Below the pieces are notes generated by a model, which was given only the letters and a program-made list of their open reading frames with translations, was not told the DNA's origin and did no database searches. Of a stretch of DNA of 64,000 nucleotides, positions 40,748 through 49,434 are shown in pieces; within the stretch, counting starts at the first letter, position 1; each line of letters begins with the position of its first letter. The stretch spans positions 1,550,001 to 1,614,000 of the forward strand of contig OY781889.1 of the NCBI GenBank assembly GCA_963677185.1, given 5' to 3'. Origin of the DNA: G963677185 sp963677185 (GTDB lineage: Bacteria; Bacillota; Syntrophomonadia; Syntrophomonadales; Syntrophomonadaceae). Position numbers and translations under genes: made by a program.

Positions 40748-41120
40748 GGTGCTTACCTCCCGGGAATACAATACGATTACAAGCGCGTTCAACGGAATGT
40801 TTATATTGTATCATTCAATAACGCCGATGGCGCCTTCTATGCAATGGTTATATGGACCGGATGACGCCTCCACAACAAATAGAGCGTTAAAGCAGTATCG
40901 GCAAGGAAAATCCAAATATATGCTTGCATAATGTTCATAAATGGAAATCAAAACTCAAACGTGATATAAAGAAAGAAAGAGAACATAGACTCGAAAATTA
41001 TCATTTCCCAGTCACATTAACGGAAGCAATAATCCAAACAATCCGAACGCAGTTAAATAACAGGCGCTGCAAGCTTGCAGAATAATCTGGATCCAGCCAT
41101 TCAGGTAGGAGGTGTGTACT
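40748..41120. other. Gene-free interval of 373 bases
   Basis: It holds divergent promoters for the DUF3795 and DUF4153-like genes. Short peptides are readable in several frames, but none has a ribosome site. Nothing further could be assigned. Confidence 0.4.
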
Positions 41121-42986
41121 ATGAATGCTTTTATGGAGTCCGTATCCAAAGTCTTCAAAGGCGCTTTCAAGACTTTTCAGACCTTCCCCGCGGTAACAGG
41201 CAGTGCACTGGGGTTTGCCATTGTTACAATGATCAGGATTCAGCTGGACTGGCCCCAGCAAGAGCCCTACAATTTATTGTTCAACTGCCTGCACTGGTCT
41301 TTCGCGGTGGGCGCCATATTCAGCCTGGCAGCAATCACCGCGGCTCAAAGCCGTTTCGAGCAGGGCAGAGCCTTTCTGATTGCCAACCTGCTCGGTGTCG
41401 TGGCTATAATCGTGACCTTCCTGGTGCTCTATTTGTTTGGCGGGACTGATCCTGGCCTGACCGAATCGCGTTATACGGTGCTATCAGGTCTGGCGGAGGC
41501 TCGGGCAGGCGCAGCCATACTGATCAGCTTCATTGCTTTTATTATCCTGGCCGCATATCCTCAAGATCAATCGGATTTTTCACGTTCGTTTTTCATGACT
41601 CACAAGGCTTTTTTTATCGCCCTGATCTATGGTCTGGTGCTAATCAGCGGGCTCTCCGGGGTAGCCGGCGCTGTCCAGGCACTGCTGTATCACGAAATGA
41701 GCGAAAAAGTATACATGTATATCGCGACTCTGACTGGCTTCCTGGCGTTTACAATTTTCGTCGGCTATTTTCCAGACTTCCGCAAAGGGCGAGCGGACGA
41801 ACACCGCGAAGCCGCCCAGCAACAGCCGCGCTTTGTTGAGATTCTCTTCGGGAATATTATGATTCCGATCGTACTGGCTTTGACCGCCGTACTGCTTCTC
41901 TGGGCGGGCAAGACCATGTTGACCGGTATGGGCTCATCTTTTATCCAGCTAAGCAGCATTGCGACGAGTTATGCGGTAACCGGGCTCTGGCTTCATATAA
42001 TTACTACCCACTATGAAACCGGCCTGGCGAAATTCTACCGTAAGGCTTATCCGATCGCTGCGCTGGTGATTCTGGCATTCGAGGCCTGGGCCCTTTTTAT
42101 CCAGCTTCAGAAGTCAGGTCTCAAACTAACCGAATATACCTTCATTGTGATCTGGATTATTACGGTGGCGTCGGTTATCTTGCTGCTTATTTGGAAAGCC
42201 AGGGCCCATCATCCAATAGCTGCCCTGCTCTGCGCGATGGCGGTTGTATCGGTGCTGCCCGTTGTTGGTTACCAGGCTTTGCCGGTTAAGGCGCAGGTTA
42301 GCCGGCTGGAAACGCTGCTGATCAGCCAGGATATGCTGAAGGGAGATCAACTGATACCCGCAGCCACCAAGCCGGAATTGGCGGTGCGGGAGTCAATCAC
42401 AGATGCGGTTGACTACCTGGCTTACGCTGAAGATGCGAAGCTGCCGGTCTGGTTTGACAAACGTCTGGGCGAAAGCGCCGTGTTTAAATCAAAGCTGGGC
42501 TTCGAACAGGCCTGGCCCGCCCCTGAAGAAGCTATTGTACCGGAAGGAATCATCGGGATCTCCCTGGTAATGAAGCCCGAGGCAGTAGACATCAGTGATT
42601 ATCGCTGGGCTGTCAATATGCAGAATTTTACTGATGAAAAAAGAAGAGAGTCATCGATCGCCATCGATGGCGATAGGGGTGCGTACCGCATCAATTGGCA
42701 GGCAAACACCTCGGACGGTATACCGATTTTGAGGATCGAACTGGATGATCGAGTGATTCTGGAACAGGATATGAACGATTATATTGACCGGATTACTGCG
42801 AAATACCCGCCAGGTCAAGCAGCATCCTCGGAAGTGAGCTTGCAGGATATGAGCTTGCAGCTGGAAACCCCGGAAGTAAACGTTCTGCTGGTCTTCAGCA
42901 ACATCGATATTTACGTTGATCCCAGCAATGACATATTCAATTATGGACTCAACTTGAATACGTTGTATATGAAAGAAAAACCATGA
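41121..42986 (+). CDS. Large membrane protein, DUF4153-like
   Basis: This 621-residue protein has about twelve membrane segments in the first 400 residues. A soluble C-terminal domain (about 400-620) begins after LPVVGYQALPVKAQVSRLETLLISQDM. The layout is that of DUF4153 proteins, whose role is unknown. The assignment is by overall architecture and is tentative. Start 41121 is eight bases after AGGAGG; an ATG nine bases earlier overlaps that site. Confidence 0.7.
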   Translation: MNAFMESVSKVFKGAFKTFQTFPAVTGSALGFAIVTMIRIQLDWPQQEPYNLLFNCLHWSFAVGAIFSLAAITAAQSRFEQGRAFLIANLLGVVAIIVTFLVLYLFGGTDPGLTESRYTVLSGLAEARAGAAILISFIAFIILAAYPQDQSDFSRSFFMTHKAFFIALIYGLVLISGLSGVAGAVQALLYHEMSEKVYMYIATLTGFLAFTIFVGYFPDFRKGRADEHREAAQQQPRFVEILFGNIMIPIVLALTAVLLLWAGKTMLTGMGSSFIQLSSIATSYAVTGLWLHIITTHYETGLAKFYRKAYPIAALVILAFEAWALFIQLQKSGLKLTEYTFIVIWIITVASVILLLIWKARAHHPIAALLCAMAVVSVLPVVGYQALPVKAQVSRLETLLISQDMLKGDQLIPAATKPELAVRESITDAVDYLAYAEDAKLPVWFDKRLGESAVFKSKLGFEQAWPAPEEAIVPEGIIGISLVMKPEAVDISDYRWAVNMQNFTDEKRRESSIAIDGDRGAYRINWQANTSDGIPILRIELDDRVILEQDMNDYIDRITAKYPPGQAASSEVSLQDMSLQLETPEVNVLLVFSNIDIYVDPSNDIFNYGLNLNTLYMKEKP

Positions 42987-43091
42987 TCTGAAGGCGCTTT
43001 GCATGGAGGAGTATTATAAATAGGGGTCATGGCAGGAACTGGTCTGCTTCCACCAGTTATAGAGTCAATTACTTGGCGTCCATATTATTTG

Positions 43092-43119
43092 TTGACAACA
43101 TTTTTCGACATCATATAGA
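43092..43119 (+). promoter_or_regulatory. Sigma-A-type promoter of the acyl-CoA dehydrogenase gene
   Basis: TTGACA (43092-43097) is a perfect -35, and TATAGA (43114-43119) follows after 16 bases. It lies about 68 bases before the start at 43187. Unlike the operon at 9-14 kb, this dehydrogenase is therefore expressed from a housekeeping-type promoter. Confidence 0.65.
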
Positions 43120-43186
43120 ATTCATAATAAGCAAGCCTGGTTCTGGCAAATATTCGTGAGATTACCAGATTGAAAGAGGTGTATTT

Positions 43187-44326
43187 ATGAATTTCAAGCT
43201 ATCGGATGAACAGGAACTGATCAGGTCAAATGCCCGTGAGTTCGCTCTGAAGTATGTCGAACCTGCCGCGGCGGAAATCGACGCCAACAGCCGCCAACCC
43301 GTCGAAATATTTGAGAAGCTGGCCGAACTGGACATGATGGGCATTTCTTATCCAGCCGAATACGGCGGAGGCGGAGGGGAATTTCTGACTACCATGCTGG
43401 TTACCGAAGAATTATCCCGCTCTTGCGCCACTACCGGTTTTCTCCATTCATACCACGCCGGCCTGGTCGGACATCCCATCATTACTTACGGCAATGCAGA
43501 ACAGAAGAAAAAGTGGATGCCCGGGATTGCCGCCGGCACAACCGTAGGGTCTTTCGCACTTACCGAACCGGGAGCGGGGACCGATGTCAGCGCGGCCACC
43601 AGCACTGCGGTCAAAAATGGCAATGAATATATCCTGAACGGGACCAAGACTTTTATAACCAATGCGATTATCGCCGATGTATTTATTGTTTTCGCCTATA
43701 CCGACCGATCTGCCGGTACCAAAGGCATGAGCGGCTTCCTGGTTCCCGCAGGGACCCCGGGGCTTATTGTCGGCAAACATTTTGACAAGATGGGGGTTCG
43801 GGGCTCCCAGACCTCTGAAGTGGTGTTCAATAACTGTGTGGTGCCGGCTGATTGCCTGCTAGGCAAGGAGGGTGACGGCTTCAAGATTGCCATGAGCGCT
43901 CTGGACACTGGCCGTGTAGGTATCGCTGCCATGTCAACAGGCATTGCCCAGGGATGCATGGATGAATCCATCAAGTATTCGAAGGAACGGGTCCAGTTTA
44001 ACAAGCCAATCGCCAAGCAGCAGGCTATTCAGTGGTTTATTGCCAATATGGCCACCGATATTGCCGCAGCCCGCTTTCTGTACATGAACGCCGCCTGGAT
44101 TAAAGACCAGGGCCAATCATATAGCTTTGCTGCCGCTCAGGCCAAGCTGTTCTGCTCGGAATGCGCGGCCCGTCATAGCTCCAAAGCTGTGCAGATCCAA
44201 GGTGGCTACGGTTTCATGAAGGGGCAGAAGGTAGAACGCTTCTATCGGGATGTAAAGCTGGCCGAAATCGGTGAAGGCACATCCGAAGCTCAACGTATGA
44301 TTATCGCGGGAGCGGTTCTGCGCTAA
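43187..44326 (+). CDS. Acyl-CoA dehydrogenase, short/medium-chain type
   Basis: This 379-residue flavoenzyme has the full signature set: FALTEPGAGTD, FITNA, FDKMGVRGSQTSEVVF, QIQGGYGFMKG and the catalytic base E363 in EIGEGTSEAQR. It most resembles butyryl/short-chain enzymes of anaerobes, which pass electrons to an electron-transfer flavoprotein. GAAAGAGGTG lies before the ATG. It stands alone between a DUF4153-like gene and a convergent MaoC-like gene. Substrate length is inferred. Confidence 0.93.
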   Translation: MNFKLSDEQELIRSNAREFALKYVEPAAAEIDANSRQPVEIFEKLAELDMMGISYPAEYGGGGGEFLTTMLVTEELSRSCATTGFLHSYHAGLVGHPIITYGNAEQKKKWMPGIAAGTTVGSFALTEPGAGTDVSAATSTAVKNGNEYILNGTKTFITNAIIADVFIVFAYTDRSAGTKGMSGFLVPAGTPGLIVGKHFDKMGVRGSQTSEVVFNNCVVPADCLLGKEGDGFKIAMSALDTGRVGIAAMSTGIAQGCMDESIKYSKERVQFNKPIAKQQAIQWFIANMATDIAAARFLYMNAAWIKDQGQSYSFAAAQAKLFCSECAARHSSKAVQIQGGYGFMKGQKVERFYRDVKLAEIGEGTSEAQRMIIAGAVLR

Positions 44327-44362
44327 ATTTTACCTGTGCAAAGGGCTAAACCCTGTAAAAAC

Positions 44363-44417
44363 AAGGGTCGCATGCAGATGTATAATGATTATACGATGAA
44401 TGTCTGCCTGCGACCTT
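44363..44417. terminator. Nested hairpin between convergent genes
   Basis: AAGGGTCGCA...GCAGA pairs with TCTGC...TGCGACCTT, enclosing a perfect GTATAAT-G-ATTATAC hairpin. It is 36 bases past the dehydrogenase stop and could terminate both the rightward dehydrogenase and the leftward MaoC-like gene. Confidence 0.6.
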
Positions 44418-44503
44418 ATTATCTGACGTCTGTATAACATGCCATGATCTGGCTGTCAATGCCCCCTCTGATCACTTGCCGAATTGCGTGCTCAAACCGG
44501 GAA

Positions 44504-44965
44504 TCAGTCCTTTTTCATGGCCATCATGGTGGTTGTGTACTCGATGACCTGCTCGTCGCGCTGATTATAGGCCTTATTTTTATATATCAGCAGGTTCATC
44601 TTGGGATTCTTTGTAGGGCGAAAATCAACGACCTCGGCATCTGATCTAAGCGTGTCGCCAAAAAGCACCGGCGTGGTGATTTTCATGTTTTCGACCCCGA
44701 CATAAGCATAGATTTCATACCCATCTTTTTCTAATAACTCGGCGATGGTGTCCGCATGATGGACCAGGCCGTCCGCAACGACAAAAATGACTGGAGCAGC
44801 CAGCGAACGTTCCTTGAACCAGGTTCCCTTGGCATATTCCGAATCGCTATGAACTGCCATATTGAACCAGGTAAGCTGGTGCAAGATAGAAAAGTCACCA
44901 ACATCAAGAGTCCGGTGTACCCGGCAAGGGATTTTAGTACCAGCAACAACATTTCCACTACCCAT
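44504..44965 (-). CDS. MaoC-like/R-specific hydratase-like hot-dog protein
   Basis: This 153-residue protein fits the MaoC-like dehydratase fold: hot-dog strands with APVIFVVADGLVHHADTIAELL, VENMKITTPVLFGDTLRSDAEVVDF and KNPKMNLLIYKNKAYNQRDEQVIEYT, which follow the family pattern of PVxxGDTL and V..Q.G..V. MaoC proteins hydrate enoyl-CoA thioesters; the usual catalytic D-x-N-x-x-H motif is not clear here, so a binding or thioesterase role is possible. AAGGAGG precedes the ATG. A terminator-like hairpin lies in the leader (45042-45081). Confidence 0.75.
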   Translation of the reverse strand: MGSGNVVAGTKIPCRVHRTLDVGDFSILHQLTWFNMAVHSDSEYAKGTWFKERSLAAPVIFVVADGLVHHADTIAELLEKDGYEIYAYVGVENMKITTPVLFGDTLRSDAEVVDFRPTKNPKMNLLIYKNKAYNQRDEQVIEYTTTMMAMKKD

Positions 44966-45035
44966 AATCTTATTCCTCCTTAATAAAATAATTTTCCCTT
45001 CGGTTTATTATGGATCACGCGCGTCTGAACCCCAA

Positions 45036-45081
45036 TAAAAAAGCCCTCCAGACCGGATGGCACAGTCAGTGCCAGGGGGCT
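45036..45081 (-). terminator. Intrinsic terminator in the leader of the MaoC-like gene
   Basis: On the minus strand AGCCC pairs with GGGCT around a perfect TGGCAC-TGACT-GTGCCA hairpin, directly followed by TTTTTT. It lies 71 bases upstream of the MaoC-like start, with no leftward gene before it for over 2 kb. It thus sits where an attenuator, riboswitch expression platform or small-RNA end would be. No known riboswitch class was recognised upstream. Confidence 0.6.
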
Positions 45082-45339
45082 CGAAGGCTCTCACACATAA
45101 TATCTGTGTTTAGTATATTGGAGATTATCTGTAGAAACAACTTATAAATGATAATTATAAGGGGGAATTTGATGTTTTTTATCTGGCTATCGTAAGCGCG
45201 TTTGAATAACATTGGGAGCATGCTGTTCTGGATAAGCGTCTATTCAGAAAAGGCAAGTGTACAATTTGTTCAATTCACCCTTTTCATTGTAAATCGGCCA
45301 TAATGTTATTAGAAATAAATAAAAAGCGAGGGCGGTACT

Positions 45340-46989
45340 ATGGCAGGCATGAATGGGATCATAAGATATTCTCCACCAGGTATCTTACTCATCGTTCTAT
45401 CCATCTTCCTTTTAACAGGAGCAATGGGCGGTTGTTCCGCCCCGGAGATAAGCTCAAACACCCCGATAACCCCTTCCCAGGATGGCTACAAACTGATTTT
45501 AAACGGTCAGCAGAGCACGATTCCGTCCAGCCAGATTTACGAGAGAAATGGCAGGCTAATGATGGCAGTCCGGCCTGCCCTGGAACAGTTGGGTGTACAA
45601 ACATACTGGGACAATGACTATCACCAACTGTATATGGTCTATCAAGAGCACAATGCATCTTTCTATGCCAACTCCACATACTACACGGTTGATACTCTGG
45701 AAAATGTCATGGATACACCCTCCGAAATGTCTGGTAATGAGATTATCCTTCCGGTAGACCTTTGCTTTGGAACGATGGGAGCGGAAGTTGCCTGGGATAA
45801 AGCCGGGCAAACCCTTTCCATAGTGCTTCCGCCCGCCCCGGATACCTCCACGATTCAAAAGCTGGCCCGCACCGGGGTCAGTATAAGTACCCGCGTCATT
45901 GAATCGTCAACCGTTGAGCAGGTCCTGGCATCCCAGTGCAGCGTTCAAAAACTTCCCGCCATGGGAGGCGCAATCGTCTGGGATGATGGCCGGATTTATC
46001 TAGCCACCACTGGTGTCCGGAAGAATGATGACCCTACGCCAGTGACGAACAGCGACTTGTGGCATATGGGCTCCTGCAGCAAGGCTATGACTGCGGCGAT
46101 GATCGCTTGCCTGGAGGAACAGGGAGTCCTGCGGTGGGATTCGACTATGGCCGAAGCGTTTCCGGAATACCTGCCGGAAATGGATGCGGATCACAGAGCC
46201 ATTAGCCTGGAACAACTGCTGACGCATACGGCGGGTTTACCGCGCGAATTTGACTCGGCCCAATTTGCACGCGATTTCCAACCGGGAATGAGCGCTATTG
46301 ATTGCCGGCTATTATTGGCTCGCCAGGCGGCTGTTGGGTCCTTGGAATATCCGCCCGGCCGGGGATATGGATACTCCAACCTGGGTTACATCGTGGCGGG
46401 TTCGATGGCCGAAAGAGCTACTGGAGCCAGGTGGGAAGACCTGATGTCGGAACTGCTGTTCAAGCCGCTGGGAGTTACGGAAGTAAGCTACGCCGGTACT
46501 GGAACTGTAGGCAAGGTAGATCAACCCTGGCCGCACGATTGGGACCGGCAGCCGATGGCCACTAACGGGCCTTTTGGAGATCCGCTGGCCATGTTCAGCG
46601 GCCCCTGCGGTTCTGTCCACATTTCCCTGGAGGACTGGGGCAGGTTTATTATCGACCAGTTGAGGGGCATACAGGGCAAGCCAGCCCTCTTAAACCCGGA
46701 AAGCTATCAGAGGCTTATGACTCCCTCATTCGCCAACCCTGAATACGCGCACGGCTGGATGCTGATTGGGACTGGTACGGATGGAGGAACGATCTACGCT
46801 CATAGCGGTACAAATTGTCTCAACACCTGCAGCGTAAAAATGTATCCCAGTCGAGGATATGCTGTGCTGGTCACCACCAATGCAGGTGATTCCTGGGATC
46901 TTCCCCTGGAAAAATATGAACATATTTACATGGTCTGTGAACAGACGGCCGACCAGCTTGCCAGTGTTGCCGAAAGCGGCAAGTACTAA
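45340..46989 (+). CDS. Lipoprotein beta-lactamase-family serine hydrolase with stalk domain
   Basis: This 549-residue protein has a lipobox GAMGGC (C32). A copper-amine-oxidase-type stalk domain spans about 48-165 (LILNGQQST...RPALEQLGVQTYWDNDYHQLYMVY). A class C beta-lactamase/PBP4-like domain fills about 175-540, with S245-C-S-K248, YSN (in GYGYSNLGY) and HSG near the end. Such enzymes act on peptidoglycan peptides, D-amino-acid esters or other esters; true beta-lactamase activity is unlikely. The ribosome site (GAGGGCGG) is moderate and an ATG three codons later is possible. Its stalk resembles the fragment at 16365. Confidence 0.88.
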   Translation: MAGMNGIIRYSPPGILLIVLSIFLLTGAMGGCSAPEISSNTPITPSQDGYKLILNGQQSTIPSSQIYERNGRLMMAVRPALEQLGVQTYWDNDYHQLYMVYQEHNASFYANSTYYTVDTLENVMDTPSEMSGNEIILPVDLCFGTMGAEVAWDKAGQTLSIVLPPAPDTSTIQKLARTGVSISTRVIESSTVEQVLASQCSVQKLPAMGGAIVWDDGRIYLATTGVRKNDDPTPVTNSDLWHMGSCSKAMTAAMIACLEEQGVLRWDSTMAEAFPEYLPEMDADHRAISLEQLLTHTAGLPREFDSAQFARDFQPGMSAIDCRLLLARQAAVGSLEYPPGRGYGYSNLGYIVAGSMAERATGARWEDLMSELLFKPLGVTEVSYAGTGTVGKVDQPWPHDWDRQPMATNGPFGDPLAMFSGPCGSVHISLEDWGRFIIDQLRGIQGKPALLNPESYQRLMTPSFANPEYAHGWMLIGTGTDGGTIYAHSGTNCLNTCSVKMYPSRGYAVLVTTNAGDSWDLPLEKYEHIYMVCEQTADQLASVAESGKY

Positions 46990-47077
46990 CCCCGGCGAGC
47001 TTGTTTCGATAGGTGCCAATTAATTTTGTTATTAACATATAATGCAATGTACTAACCGGATGAAAGGGGGATATTCC

Positions 47078-47731
47078 ATGAAATGGAAGCATATGGCATG
47101 TCTACTGCTGCTGTGCGGTATGGTGGGCGGGTGCGGGTGGTGGGATTCCGGCACTGATACTCTGCCTCATAAAGAAAAGAACGATTCAGCCCAGACTGCC
47201 GATGAATCTCTGTCCGATCTGGTGGACTCGGACTGGAACTTAAAAGTCGATGATACCGTTAAGAAGCAGATAGATGCAGATAATTTCGTCTATACCCTCA
47301 AAATTAATGCGAAGAAGGAGTTCGGTACCGATAACCAGGGAACTTACAAGGGCACAATATACTTCAAGTTCGAGCATATAATACCTGAAGGCGGATACAA
47401 TTTCGAAGAATGCCCAGATCAAGCAATCACTTTTACACTGGTTCCATATAACGAAAAAGAATATGAAAAATTCGGGCAAAAGGTGGAGCCTGACCCGCTG
47501 GCGCCGCTGGGGAAGTATCAGACGATGTGTCTGCAAAAAGAGATGCTCAATGGACAATGGAAGCTGGAAATTCCTGACGAGTCCGGAACTATAAAGAAAG
47601 AAGAGCCCCGCACGGTTAAGCTGGATCTCAGGATAGCTGTAGTGGGCAACGATGTGTGGGTTGATGTAATTGAGCCGGCTGCCAGTGTGACCGGTTTCCG
47701 CGGCACTATAACCGCTGTACCGGTCAAATAG
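47078..47731 (+). CDS. Uncharacterised lipoprotein
   Basis: This 217-residue protein begins with a lipoprotein signal (LLLLCGMVGGC, with GGC as lipobox). It continues as a beta-rich domain with acidic and Lys-rich stretches (DTVKKQIDADNFVYTLKINAKKEFG). No family was recognised. Start 47078 follows AAAGGGGG; an earlier in-frame ATG is unsupported. It ends seven bases from the stop of the convergent gene at 47739. Confidence 0.75.
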   Translation: MKWKHMACLLLLCGMVGGCGWWDSGTDTLPHKEKNDSAQTADESLSDLVDSDWNLKVDDTVKKQIDADNFVYTLKINAKKEFGTDNQGTYKGTIYFKFEHIIPEGGYNFEECPDQAITFTLVPYNEKEYEKFGQKVEPDPLAPLGKYQTMCLQKEMLNGQWKLEIPDESGTIKKEEPRTVKLDLRIAVVGNDVWVDVIEPAASVTGFRGTITAVPVK

Positions 47732-47738
47732 AAGCTGC

Positions 47739-48950
47739 TTATTCTATAGATTTGGGTTTTACGACATAGATTTCTTCGGTAGTGCTGACTCCTCCGAAGG
47801 AAACAGTTATTATGGCTGTGCCTTCCTTTTTGGCCGTTATTAGTCCTTTTTGTATCGTAACGATGGAGTTGTCAGAGGTCGCCCAGCTGGCTGCCGCAGA
47901 GATGTTTTGCACATTCCCGCCGGAAAGAATAAAGCTGGCAGCAAGCTGCTTGGTTTCGTTAATACTCAAACTCGTTGAGGGTTCCCCGAGATATATCTGA
48001 TTTTTACGGTTAAAATCATAGGTGGTTCTGAACAGTTCCCAGGTACCGTCAGGATACTTGTGAGAAAAGACGCCATTGAATTGATTGTCAAACAGATAAG
48101 GCATAAAACAGGCATCATTGTCGATAAGAACCTTGTCAATTTCAGTCGGCTCAAAATCCATGATGGGATTGTCTGAAACAAAAGCCAGGGTTTGCCATTT
48201 GAAAACATCATTGACCTTGCGGCAGGTCTCGGTAAAAAACCAGTATTTCCCGTCTCTATAAAAAATGGATGGCGCAGCCAATATGCTGGTGCGGTCTGAC
48301 ATGACCAGGTTTTCAGGAGCCACCGCCAACTGGGTAATATCGGCAGAGTGTTTCTCCTCAATACGATTGTTTTTGCCTATCAGGTGGAAATAATATAAGC
48401 GGTACACTTGATTTTCTTCATCGTAAAAAATGAAGGGGTTTTGATTCTTTTCTCCATTAACTGGTGCTACGGCCATTTCCTGCTCGGTGAAATTTTTACC
48501 ATCTTCCGAGGTTAAACGGACAATGTAACTATAGCCGCCATAATTTCTGGTGCCAAACATATTAATGACGCCGTCTACCATAATGACTGTACCCCAGCGC
48601 AAGTCGCGCACTACGGGGGATGAATCATCCTTGACCCAGTTTACCAGATCATTGCTATAAGCCAGGCCCATATTAGTTTGCATGCCGTTGCCATTCCAGC
48701 CCGTATAATATCCCCAGAACCGGTAGCCGTTTTTATTTAATTCCACAATGGAGAGGGTGTGGGTTGCCAGGTGGTCAAATGAACCGGCCGGCCCTTTCTT
48801 AATGATCACCTTCGCAGGGTTTAATGAATCGTATTCTTCGTCGCTTCCGGAGAAAGCGTCTGTTGCTGTATAAAATCCTGATATGAGCACTACCGCTAAA
48901 AATGCAACCAGAATTTGCCTTCCATTTTTGATGTTATCTCGCAATTTCAT
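47739..48950 (-). CDS. Secreted five-bladed beta-propeller protein with Big_2 domain
   Basis: This 403-residue protein has an N-terminal hydrophobic signal (QILVAFLAVVLISGFYTATDAF). A region of about 50-310 shows the repeated WGYYTGWNG, GLAYSNDLVNWVKD, DEENQVYRLYYFH and DGKYWFFTET motifs of glycosidase family 43/32-like propellers. About 320-400 is a bacterial Ig-like (Big_2) domain (GLITAKKEGTAIITVSFGG). The propeller suggests binding or cleaving a polysaccharide outside the cell; catalytic acids were not identified with confidence. The full start is ATG 48950. Confidence 0.75.
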   Translation of the reverse strand: MKLRDNIKNGRQILVAFLAVVLISGFYTATDAFSGSDEEYDSLNPAKVIIKKGPAGSFDHLATHTLSIVELNKNGYRFWGYYTGWNGNGMQTNMGLAYSNDLVNWVKDDSSPVVRDLRWGTVIMVDGVINMFGTRNYGGYSYIVRLTSEDGKNFTEQEMAVAPVNGEKNQNPFIFYDEENQVYRLYYFHLIGKNNRIEEKHSADITQLAVAPENLVMSDRTSILAAPSIFYRDGKYWFFTETCRKVNDVFKWQTLAFVSDNPIMDFEPTEIDKVLIDNDACFMPYLFDNQFNGVFSHKYPDGTWELFRTTYDFNRKNQIYLGEPSTSLSINETKQLAASFILSGGNVQNISAAASWATSDNSIVTIQKGLITAKKEGTAIITVSFGGVSTTEEIYVVKPKSIE

Positions 48951-49434
48951 GAATAAGTAACCTTCAATTCGATGATTAGAGCGTTTTTACTTGATTGGTG
49001 CTAACTCTCCGGTTTAATATGCTGCAGGTTTTCTTGACTGCCGCAGATTTACTTGAAGAGCACCATTAACCTCCAGTAATTGTACAGCTTTTTTTATTTA
49101 CCGGCTTGGAAAATTATTAGCAATTTTCGTTACAAATTGACTTTTTCTTGATAAATCAGACAATATGTACGCGGCCGTCGACGGCATGGGGCTGCGGATG
49201 ATCTCAATGGACTCATCACAGATAGTGGCCATTCATTTTAATTATGCATAATTGCGGTTGTTTCCACGGTATATTACAATGATTAATACATTAATCTGTG
49301 AATGTTAAAATAGATTCATCGGGTATTCATCCTTCTTCTACTTGAACGGTGTTGCTATGCAGTTGCGCCAGTATTCCGGTATTTCCTGTATATACGGTAT
49401 TGCTTCCGGGAAGGAGGAGAGTGACATCAAACCT
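48951..49434. other. Gene-free divergent interval of 484 bases
   Basis: It lies between the leftward propeller gene and the rightward diguanylate cyclase. It contains a perfect 14-base A/T palindrome AATTATGCATAATT (49240-49253). No c-di-GMP riboswitch was recognised ahead of the cyclase. An in-frame TTG at 49342 opens the downstream frame but has no ribosome site. Confidence 0.45.

Noticed and set aside
44966..45180. Known riboswitch (TPP, FMN, SAM, c-di-GMP, T-box) in the MaoC-like leader
   Set aside because: None of the conserved core motifs of these classes was found; only the terminator hairpin is clear.
48951..49434. c-di-GMP riboswitch ahead of the diguanylate cyclase
   Set aside because: No GGCAAACC or GCAAAGC-type core was found in the interval.
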